A DNA stretch of 64,000 bases from Daphnia carinata (Eukaryota > Arthropoda > Branchiopoda > Diplostraca > Daphniidae), in the NCBI RefSeq assembly GCF_022539665.2, contig NC_081338.1:4401679-4465678 (forward strand), written 5' to 3'. A program made the translations under genes and the position numbers. Shown here one piece after another: positions 48,370 through 56,879 of the stretch (within the stretch, counting starts at the first letter, position 1; the number at the start of each line of letters is the position of its first letter). Below the pieces are notes generated by a model. The model was not told the origin of the DNA and ran no database searches. It saw only the letters and a program-made list of their open reading frames with translations.

Positions 48370-48720
48370 TTCCGGTTTGAAAATGCCTAATAACTCACTA
48401 ACTATTGGTCTGAATGAAAAAAAGAACCACATTTTCGTAATCCTCGTGCAATTTGGGGTCGAATCCATGTGTCAGTAGGAAATACCCGAAAATCGTCAAA
48501 AATCGCAAATTTCCCTGAACTATAGTTCAGGGAAAATCGCGATTTTGGCCAAATTGGACTTTTCGCCAAAAACAGATCAAAATAGGTCAGACACACCTTA
48601 AATTTCACGAGAATCACGAAAATCGTATTAGTTTTGTTGTGGGCCCAGTATTTCTGGAGATATAGGCTACTTCCGGTCACTTCCGGTAATTTTTTTTTCA
48701 ACTTTGCAAAAAGTAAAAAA
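48370..48720. repeat. Foldback element with a 26-bp perfect palindrome at its centre
   Basis: Positions 48510-48535 form a perfect palindrome centred on CTATAG. Imperfect complementarity continues outward on both sides (GCGATTTT, ACGA..ATnACGAAAAT and related blocks), suggesting a foldback or MITE-like origin of about 300 bp. No coding potential. Confidence 0.55.
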
Positions 48721-48989
48721 TGAACATTAATATTCCAAACATTTTAAGCATTTTTATCCCAAGTGTAGCTTCCACCCTTTAAACAGCGTTTTGTTTTTGT
48801 TGTTTAATTGTGGTTTTAACTTCTACCTAAAGTGGTTTTATAACAACCACGTCGAATTTGAATAACTCCTAAACCATAATTTCCAGGTAAAAACAAACTG
48901 AAGTTTCGACATCACCGTTGAATTGCGAGTTCAAATCATGTATTGTTATAGCAATATCTAGGTTTCAAACATTAATTTAAAAAAAAAGA

Positions 48990-49064
48990 AAAGTCGGGCT
49001 TATTTTTTTTTGTCGGGCTTATTTCAAAATCTGATGAAATTGAATTTCCGCTAGATGGCGGTGC
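48990..49064. repeat. TCGGGCTTA repeat with adjacent CTCF-like motif
   Basis: AAGTCGGGCTTATTTTTTTT is followed by a second TCGGGCTTA unit at 49013, then, about 30 bp on, CCGCTAGATGGCGGTGC at 49048-49064. The same order and orientation recur, reversed, at 52743-52846 and 52404-52515. Confidence 0.55.
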
Positions 49065-49800
49065 AAGCTCATCAGCCGTAGTGTCAGAAATCAAACTATT
49101 TTGTGCTCGTAAAAGTTCGCTCAAATCAAATGGTGTGTCAAAAAGTGTTTTCCTTTATTGTGTTGATCAAGTGAAGCTTATCATTGGATTATTTTTTGTG
49201 TAACAGGTGTGGTGAACTATCAGCATATTTACTACTTCATTTTATCATCAACTATCCATCATTTTCTCATGCTCGTGAAGAGGTACTAGACACATATTTT
49301 CTAATAAGAATCCCATTGACATTCTTCTGCTGTTGAGAAGTAGCTCGTCAAACCAATATTGCAAAGGATGCTGGCATGGATGGATGCAAGGCAATCTTCA
49401 TGTCATTTCGACTGAGCCTTTCAAATAGTGTGATTTTGAGTTGAAGAGTGAGGTATTAGACTCATATTTTGGCATTCAGTGTTTTAAATTGCCATGGTTC
49501 TGCTTTTATTTTTAGCCCGCAACTAAGACTGCAAAGAATGCTTGCCAAAAAAGATCATTCTTCGCCAACTCATCATTGTCTGTAAGTTGATGGGAAGTGC
49601 AGCATCTTCCTCACAACTGTGTTGAAACGATGGAAAACAACAAATTCAGCAGTATTCTCACTATTTCTACCTTGCCAGTCACCACACCTTGACGTGAACC
49701 TCAACACCACTATGCCTCAGTATTTTAAGTTTCCTTTTTCATTAGTATTACTTTTTTCAAACTTAATATCTTATTATAGGACTACCAAGCCTAAGTAAAA
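49065..49800. other. Spacer, no gene
   Basis: AT-rich. A short phrase of about 20 bp (GAGGTA-TAGAC-CATATTTT) appears twice, near 49278 and 49449. No coding frame supported. Confidence 0.35.
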
Positions 49801-49816
49801 AAAGCCCTTCTTCACC

Positions 49817-49995
49817 TTGCCCGTCATCGTTTCGCCGTCGTCCCGTCATCATTTCGCCCGTCGTCCCGTCATGGATTCGCCCGTCGTCCCGTCATCGCTT
49901 CGCCCGTCGTCCCGTCATGGATTCGCCCGTCGTCCCGTCATCGCTTCGCCCGTCGTCCCGTCATCGCTTCGCCTGTCATCGCTTCGCCCGTCGCC
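49817..49995 (+). repeat. GC-rich 23-bp minisatellite
   Basis: About seven to eight units of the form CGTCGTCCCGTCATCGCTTCGCC, some with TGGATT in place of TCGCTT, in an otherwise AT-rich region. Because 23 is not a multiple of three, the 99-codon open frame across it cycles through three readings (SRHHFARRPV, MDSPVVPSSL and so on), and the frame is a by-product of the repeat. Confidence 0.8.
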
Positions 49996-50061
49996 GCCTC
50001 GTCTTCGCCTCGTGGTCTTCGTGGTATCGTTGTTATTTTATGTAATGTATAGTGTGCTAAT

Positions 50062-50375
50062 TAAGAGGTTGGCTGCCACGCCCTTTTTTACTCCCCTTTT
50101 TTTTGTAGCTTGCTAGGGACGGGCCGCGCTGCTCTACTCCATGGTCTATGTGCCGTGGGGTGGAGCAGTCGCCACTGCCCAAAATTCGCCGTAAGGCAAA
50201 AGGCAACGCACCACAGGGCCTCCCTTTTCTCGATGTGTGGTGGAGACCAGGGATGTGCGTTTCCACAACGGTCTCCACTATTGCATCAGCCCGGACCATT
50301 GTGTCCCCCTCTATCGCCATCCATCAGATGGCGATGTAGCTATTGTAGTTTTAGTGGCGTGGCAGCCAACCTTTT
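50062..50375. mobile_element. Small element with 21-bp terminal inverted repeats
   Basis: TAAGAGGTTGGCTGCCACGCC at 50062-50082 is matched by its complement at 50355-50375 with one mismatch. The 314-bp body is GC-rich, unlike both flanks, and has no convincing coding frame or internal symmetry beyond short hairpins. This is the form of a MITE-like non-autonomous element. The target-site duplication is unclear. Confidence 0.6.
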
Positions 50376-50517
50376 AGTTGTATTGTGTATTGTATGTATG
50401 TTGTATATTGTATTGTCATGTAAAGTGGTGGAATAGTGGGTGGAAGGAGGGACAATAAAAACTTTTAACATTTATTTCACTTTTTATTTATTTATAAGTA
50501 TTTTGCTGATAGCTGAG

Positions 50518-50575
50518 TTTGGATTTGAACCCAAGACTTTTGATATGCCAGTCCGACACTATACCATTAATCTAC
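50518..50575 (-). repeat. tRNA-like unit (SINE head or tRNA relic)
   Basis: On the minus strand a TGGTATAGTGTCGG sequence (50566-50553) resembles the Pol III A box, and GGTTCAAATCC (50531-50521) matches the B box. The T-arm pairs with one mismatch, but I cannot build an acceptor stem, so it is not a functional tRNA. Confidence 0.45.
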
Positions 50576-50669
50576 CATTGATGTTTTGAAATAAGTAGAT
50601 AGTACTAAATAACCTTGTCTGCTGGGTATTACGTAGATAGGCATTCGAATTCCAATCTCTGTTAGTACG

Positions 50670-50745
50670 GATCGTTATGGGTGAACGGAACGACGTTGGC
50701 TTGGCGTATCAGTTGACTGAGGTTCGATTCCTCGGAAAGCCTAGA
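50670..50745 (+). repeat. tRNA-like unit with A and B boxes
   Basis: TGGGTGAACGG at 50678-50688 (A box) and GGTTCGATTCC at 50721-50731 (exact B-box consensus), 33 bp apart. The T-arm GAGGTTCGATTCCTC is well paired. The acceptor stem does not close convincingly, so a tRNA-derived SINE or pseudo-tRNA is more likely than an active gene. Confidence 0.5.
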
Positions 50746-50938
50746 ATACTCTAATATATAAGTAGATACACACGTGTTAGCTGTTTAAAAGTAAAAGTAA
50801 ATTGCCAAATAAGATAATTGTTAAAGTGTGAACAGGGAAACACGCAGTCAATAAAAAATACAAATTTTGCAAAAAAGTTTGTTTAAAAAAAAATTTATTG
50901 TCAATTCTCTGCACATTAGAAATATTTTTGCAACTTTA

Positions 50939-51242
50939 AAAGGGCGCAATAGCCCTTTCAATAGTTGCCGTCAACCCAGGCAGGGGGAGACACTGCCTTG
51001 TTGACCCACCGGGGAGATTACCCGGTGATTGGCTAAGAGAAGCCGGAAGAAGAGCCGAAGATTTGGAACATTTTTACAGGAGCGATTAACCTTTAGTTCG
51101 GATTTGTGGGCATCCACGTCGCCCTCCGTGAACACATCATCGGACTAAGCGGAACCCCACGTCCCCTTTCCGGCCAGAGCCCTCCAAACCTCGGTATATG
51201 TTGTTTTTAAATATACCGTACAGTAGGGGCATGACCCCCTAC
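50939..51242 (+). ncRNA. Chain of strong hairpins, candidate structured RNA
   Basis: Five stems in 304 bp. AAAGGGC 50939-50945 with GCCCTTT 50952-50958. GTCAAC plus AGGCAG (50970-50975, 50978-50983) with CTGCCT plus GTTGAC (50993-50998, 51000-51005). CACCGGG 51007-51013 with CCCGGTG 51021-51027. GGTATAT 51193-51199 with ATATACC 51211-51217. GTAGGGG 51223-51229 with CCCCCTAC 51235-51242. GTGG-GCAT-CCAC near 51106-51117 is a sixth small one. The block is GC-rich inside AT-rich DNA and has no open frame. I do not recognise a known RNA family. Transcription is not shown; it could also be a foldback-rich repeat. Confidence 0.4.
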
Positions 51243-52403
51243 GGGCTTATTAGAAATTTAGGGGAAACGGGGCCACAGAAAGAAGGGAGCCCAGATATGC
51301 ACTTTAATTTATGGTAATAAATATGTTTACTGTTCGGGATGAATCAGCAATTAGCTGTGTCGTCTGGGTAGCGTTCTTTGAAAATTTAGCATCTCTTTTC
51401 GTTTTCTATTCTGAAACAGGGAAATGTAACTGCTTGACATCTTTTACGGATAGCTGCAAAATTTCATCATGAAACCTGGAATGACAGAGAAAATTCAGAT
51501 CAAGGTAAAATGGGGCCACAGAAAAGATGAGAAACCTATCTTTGTGCTTCAATTTGAAAGATACAAATACCATAACATAGGAGATGTGGATTACATTTTC
51601 AATGTGAACGTAACCATGTCACTCACTTTGAACACACAATGAGTGAGGGCTTGACCAAAATATCCATATCCTTTTCACGATAGAGACAGTTTTCGATTGA
51701 CAATATGTAAACCATCTCTATCGGCTTGGCATTTGGAACTTTCTTTTCTGTAACTAAAGATATTTTAGATAATTAACTCACCATTTCTCAACCGTCAACT
51801 AAATACCGAATTGTTTAGGAAGACGTCTTTCGCAGAGTGGTAGCTATTGAAAGAAAATCCATAATCTTTGGCAGCATCTTCAATTGCCGGTACGACAAAA
51901 CACCCTTCATGAAAAGGGAAACAAGATCCAATTACTGCAACTGAATATCATCAGAGTTGCTTCAACTAAATATTCCTATTTTTGTCAATGAGGGAACAGT
52001 TCACTAAAGAAAATGTGAACATTTTTTCTCTTTGCATTACTGTTCTAGCTATAGCAAATAATCAAAGTTGTCTCACAGATTGGATGGGGAAATGGAAAAG
52101 GTTTGTTTCTAGATAACCCCACCAACCAGTACTGTCACACCACTGCCAATAAAGAGAAGGAAATTAAAAAGTTATTTAAAATTGAATAGATATTTTACCA
52201 TCAGAATGATACAGCAACACATAGGTCTAGGAGATTCTTATTCTGCGAAAAATTTATCCCATTGTAGAGTAGGGCTTGGCTAAAAGGTAACGCGAATGCC
52301 ATCACCTTAAATTAGAAAACTTCGATTACATGCCAGCTAACAAAAATGCTGCAAGCTTACATATGATGAACCTTGGATTTATGCTGCAGACGACCCACCA
52401 AAC

Positions 52404-52422
52404 GGTATAGCCATCTATTGGT
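52404..52422 (-). promoter_or_regulatory. CTCF-like motif, weaker
   Basis: ACCAATAGATGGCTATACC on the minus strand, with a one-base departure from the GGCGCT end of the core. It lies about 60-100 bp from a TCGGGCTTA repeat in the same relative orientation as at 49 kb. Confidence 0.35.
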
Positions 52423-52742
52423 AAGGTATCCAGTTTTATTTCACTCAACGGCTCCCGATGTTCAAGAAGTTAGGGGCTTGAAAATAAGCACGACTAAAAA
52501 AATAAGCCCGACTTTTTCCAAACCAAAGTTGGCGCGACAGTATGGTACAGCACACTGGCGAAAAACAGTGCATCGTAATATTCAATATATAAAAAAAAAC
52601 AGCTGCATTGCACGATGTAAATACCGCAATCCAGTCCCATGTTTTACAGTTGTCACTTTCCTAAAAAAAGGACATTCAGCCACCTATGGGGCGTTTTCTA
52701 AAGTTCAATTAAAAAAACGGACAATCCATCGAATTGAATACT

Positions 52743-52761
52743 GCTATCGCCATCTACCGGT
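52743..52761 (-). promoter_or_regulatory. CTCF-like motif, weaker
   Basis: ACCGGTAGATGGCGATAGC on the minus strand, just outside the foldback element beginning near 52796, in the same relative orientation to the TCGGGCTTA units as the other copies. Confidence 0.4.
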
Positions 52762-52795
52762 CACGTTTCTAGTTAATTCTCTGCGTACACTGACC

Positions 52796-53184
52796 GAAAA
52801 AATTTTTAAGCCCGACTAAATAAACCCGACAAAATAAGCCCGACTTTCTGTTTTTTACGGTTTATTCAAAAAGTAGAAGCCTGATATAAAAATAAACCAC
52901 ATTTTCCTGATTAGCGATCAATTTCGAGTCGGAATAAAGTATTTTTAATGAAATCTAGGATTTGAAGAAAATTGGAAAAGTGAGAAGGCCTTCTTACTTT
53001 TTCAATTTTGGCAAAATTTTAGATTTCGCTTTAAATACATGGTTTCGATGCAGAATTGAACGGGCATCACGAATATGAGGATGGTTTTCTCGTGGCCCTC
53101 ATAGTTTTTGAATAAACGTAAAAAACGGTAAAAGCTGGGTTAAAAAAATAAGCTGGGCTTATATTGTCGGGCTTAAAATTTTTT
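52796..53184. mobile_element. Foldback MITE-like element, nearly palindromic along its length
   Basis: The left end (AAAAAATTTTTAAGCCCGAC, then two more CCCGAC units, then TTTTTTACGGTTTATTCAAA ending near 52873) is mirrored at the right end (about 53104-53184). The centre, AGAAGGCCTTCT at 52983-52994, lies at the midpoint, and intermediate blocks (GAAATCTA/TAGATTTC, AAAATTG/CAATTTT) also pair. The whole unit of about 390 bp would fold into one long hairpin. No coding potential. The same terminal motif occurs singly at 45.5, 45.7, 49.0 and 52.5 kb. Confidence 0.7.
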
Positions 53185-54142
53185 CCTATATAAAAATAAT
53201 AGCATTAAATCTAGATAACTATAGATGATTCTGATTCAAAATTAACCAAGGAACACGAAAATGGAATTTGTTTTTACATGCTAGTCAAATAGTCGGTTAA
53301 AATTGACACCAGGAAATTATACTACCATAAAACTATGTATCTTACCAAATTTCTTGCTGATAGGTGATCCGTGGCTAGTATCAATTGTGTTACTTTGCCA
53401 TTACAGTATTGTCCTTTGTTTGCAGTATTACTGGATATCTTTTGTACAACAGCTTTCTTTGGTGGTCTTCTATAGAGTAATATCTCGTATTGCAAAAAAA
53501 AAAATAGATATAATCAGTTTACATCTTTGTTGCAAAACACTGCAAATACTATATAACAATTCATCACCCCTGTGTGCCATCAAGCAGGACTTGAAATGTA
53601 ACATGCCAAATATCACTAGGCAATATCCAGCTTGAGCTATGTTTCCCTAATATGAATGTCTAATCAAAATGAAATGCGTCACCAACACTTCGAAATACAA
53701 ACAACGCCACTACAAAACGTTCAGATTTTGCGTGCAATCTTCCTCTCACTTTGGTAAATCTACTTGAGAAACTGTCAAACATTAGAAGATCGACATTCAA
53801 TGCCGTGTTGCCACATTTGTTTTGTAGTTGTTATCCTTGGGGCCTGAACAATCGTGGATACGTAGGGAAAAAATCAACAACTAAAATAAAAAACATTAAT
53901 TTATGTTTCTTTGACCAGGTTCAAATTCTGGTGCATGGTGGTGTCTATTTTTCCGTGTTTCCATGTATTCGAGGAAAGTTATTTACTAACTATGCATATC
54001 AGACCCATCGATATACACGCAATACTACTTTAGTTCTTTTCTCTTCGAGAAAGCAATGTCAAATAACATAACAAAATGACTTTTAAATTTGAATTAGTCA
54101 GTTTTTTTTTTCTTGACTCGACAAATTAATGATAAAACTATT
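53185..54142. other. Spacer, no gene
   Basis: AT-rich. The plus frames at 53303-53635 and 53751-54071 have no recognisable features and no splice context, and are probably chance. Confidence 0.4.
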
Positions 54143-55594
54143 TCAATATTTTGTTCTGGCGAATTCCCATGCCTTATTAAAAAAATTGTTCCAATTTTTG
54201 TTCCGCCCTGTCAAAGAAGTTTCACGGAATATTCTTGAAAGTTCTTTGTAACCAGCAGATACCCGTTCCTTATTTGGGTGGAAGTAAGTAGAGGCCTTGT
54301 AGGTCGATGTGGGAGATCTATGCTCAGGAGCGGAATAGGCAGGTGAGGAATGCAGCGGATTGGAGTCGGCCAGTTCAGTTGTTGCAGGGGTCTGGGACGA
54401 GGCAGTCACGGTGGGAGCGTTGTAGATCTTGTAATCTTCGTCGGAGCTAAAATGCATGTCTTCGGAAGACTTCGAAGGATGAAAAGCTCTGAAAGCAAGA
54501 GGTATGGGAGAGGCAACAACAGCGTAGCCAGAGTTCAATGGAACCCTGTAAGGAGCTTCATACTCAGGAGTTGTTACATTTGGAACCTCGTACTCTGAGA
54601 CACGATGAAGAGCTTTTGTAGCTGGAGCACCGTGAACGTTAGTTTCACCTTCTCTTATCGATTTTAAGTCACCTAGGTATCTGAGGCCATATGCGGGAGC
54701 AATCGCATGCTTATAAGTTACACCAACATAAGCGGGTGCAATGAAGGGCGGATTACGAGATCGACTATAAGCGGGGTCATTTTCAATATTGTGTTCAGAA
54801 TACTTCGCCTCTGTCTGATGAGTCCAATAGATTTTTGGTGCAGCAGTAGTGGGAGCCAAATTTCGTAGATCGACGATATCGGGACCCTTGTGCCCGAGTT
54901 CAGTGTAGTAAGGATTTTTGTGGTGGTGATGAACGGGAGCTTTGTAGTCCAACGTCCTCGACGTGGTTGCTGTTGGGGTGGGAGTAGTGGTAACAGGTAC
55001 CTCGTAATGGTTTCGAATTGTGGTGGGATACACGTTGGTTCGAGCACTAGAGGTAAAAATCTCGTAATTTGGTGGTGGTGTGGTCGCAATGTGTGCAGGT
55101 GCCTTATAGGCTGAAGCTGGGTACGATGCTTCATTTTTGGAGTCGGGGTTTTTAGCCACTTCTTCGTACTGAATGTCAGCGACATACCCATTCTCATCAA
55201 CCCTGTAATTGACGACCTGAACACGACCGTCTGGGAGAGGGACACGATAGGAACCGGTGGTCACTTTTCCGTGACGGCTTTCAGATCGAGAGTTACTGTT
55301 ATGGGAAGACTGGTAGCTGTAGACTGGTTTCTTGGCCTAATTAAGAACATTCAAAATTAATTAAATTTAAATAAACTTTTTACAAAAAAGCAGATCATTA
55401 GGTAAACATATAACTCACATCTTCGCTATTTGTGTAAACTGAAATTTGATCGGCACCTCCAGGTGATGCTATGATTAGCAATACAAAGACAATCCAACAT
55501 TGCAATTGTTTCTGCAAATAAGAGGGCATTAATTTAAGGTGGACGAACGTCCATCATCGAAGCACGAATGGCGTGTGAAGTTTTTTACCTTCAT
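54143..55594 (-). CDS. Secreted cuticle protein with RR (chitin_bind_4) domain
   Basis: Three exons, 55594-55589, 55511-55419 and 55336-54143, give 430 residues. A first coding exon of only two codons (ATG AAG), then KQLQCWIVFVLLIIASPGG for the signal peptide, is the classic layout of arthropod cuticular-protein genes, where the intron interrupts the signal sequence. The Rebers-Riddiford chitin-binding domain is near residues 50-95: VTTGSYRVPLPDGRVQVVNY, then VDENGYVADIQYEE. The long C-terminal part is Thr/Pro/Tyr-rich with repeated short motifs (YKAP, SAP, YEVP), typical of extended cuticle proteins. It ends in a charged ENTRKNKNW-like tail, NKNWNNFFNKAWEFARTKY. Expected to be secreted and bound to chitin. 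A TATA box precedes it. Confidence 0.9.
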
Positions 55595-55658
55595 ATCAAG
55601 AGTTTGTCGCAGGAATCTGAAAGTTAAAACACTGATACTAATTATTGTGTTCTTCTAG

Positions 55659-55667
55659 CTTTTATAG
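55659..55667 (-). promoter_or_regulatory. TATA box of the cuticle-protein gene
   Basis: CTATAAAAG on the minus strand, about 65 bp upstream of the start codon, giving a short 5' UTR as is usual for cuticle genes. Confidence 0.65.
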
Positions 55668-56879
55668 ACTACCTCACGATAAAATCCCCAGCATGCGGGC
55701 AAGCTCTCCAACAAGCGACACTGATGGGGCGTACGCGACTAAAGAAAATCGGAATGATGGGCTCCAACTGAAAAAAAAAAGTGAAAGGTAAATTGATGCA
55801 GATCAACGTGTAAACCTCGAACAGGGACGCTTGAAGGTTTCTTCTGCTGATTTTTGCTAAGTATTGGGCTCTCTCAAATGGTAGGTTTAAAAAAGAGGGA
55901 AAAATTGCCTCTGGCAAGGAAGACTTTCATCCGTCCGTGTAACGACGGTTACTTTCCATTCTGTAAGACAATACATGACATTGAAAATGCAACGAATGCA
56001 TCCACAAAAATTGTAAAGCATGAATATCGTAAGATTAGACATGTCAAATATCTGGCTGTTTGTTTCACGAACTCATTACATCGTACTCACGCTGCGTAGT
56101 TTATCTCGTGGGGCTGCAACGTCAGGTGAAACTGTTGGTTTATCACAGTTAAGATTTGTCAAACAACTTTTACTGCCTCAAAAAAAATTATAATTTTAAA
56201 ATATCTACGACGCGTTTGGTAAAACATATTCTAAGGCAAAAATCGATTCAAATTTCTGATCTGACCTACCTGATTTACTTTGGTATGAAAGTGAAAGGTA
56301 GCAAGGTGATAGAACAAAACTTACCGAATTCGGGTCAAGTCATCGGGATGGGTGAGAGGATTTCTCGTGGCCTGTGGCATCAATGCCAACAGGTTAGATG
56401 AGATGAAACTCTACTATACGTGCCAGAAATGACCGAGATCACGAATCCTTGAAGACAAATCATGTCACGGAGCCACGAAAAGGATGATGGCGATGTTAGT
56501 TAATAACTTCTATGCGGAACCGGTTCCATGAGGCAATTGGAAGCCCAAAGAAGGTTCAACCTTAGCCGACCGTTATACTCCCAAACATGCCATACATAAA
56601 AAACCACTTACGGGGCCTCCTTTTGGTGATATTTAATAAATTTCGCTTTATTAATAAAGTATTTTGAAAACCAGCCATTGTAGATGGCTGAGGTGCTTGA
56701 TTTAATCCTTTAAATAAGTTGCAAGCACGTCCACAAACACCGACTTCATTGACTTAATACATGATGTTCAAATAGCAACTGAACGATGCCAACTTTATCA
56801 GCTTTCCATGGTCGACGTTCTAAAGGACAATTGACAGAAAGGGAAATAGAGCGAAACAAAAATTTTTACTTATTCGTAT
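55668..56879. other. Spacer, no gene
   Basis: About 1.2 kb with short frames only. No repeat or recognisable coding segment. The PPIL4-like copy ends at its right side. Confidence 0.4.

Larger units (their letters stand above)
51243..52795. other. Repeat-bearing spacer
   Basis: It contains a direct repeat of about 50 bp around GGGGCCACAGAAA (51268 and 51514), a reversed TCGGGCTTA repeat at 52482-52515 and two CTCF-like motifs (52404-52422 and 52743-52761, both on the minus strand). A plus frame at 52373-52819 spans these repeats and is not considered a gene. Confidence 0.45.

Noticed and set aside
49817-50116. 99-codon plus-strand frame rich in SRHHFARRPV-type repeats
   Set aside because: It is produced by a 23-bp minisatellite read through three frames. 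No start context, splice sites or non-repetitive part.
50521-50731. Functional tRNA genes
   Set aside because: A and B boxes are present, but neither unit closes a seven-base acceptor stem and the anticodon arms are poor.
52373-52819. 148-codon plus-strand frame in the repeat island
   Set aside because: It runs across TCGGGCTTA repeats and CTCF-like motifs, has no recognisable domain, and ends in repeat sequence.
54350-55114. Plus-strand frames and a second minus frame (MSLSQTVVFRSSITG) over the cuticle-protein exon
   Set aside because: Shadows of the cuticle coding exon; the RR domain is in only one minus-strand frame.
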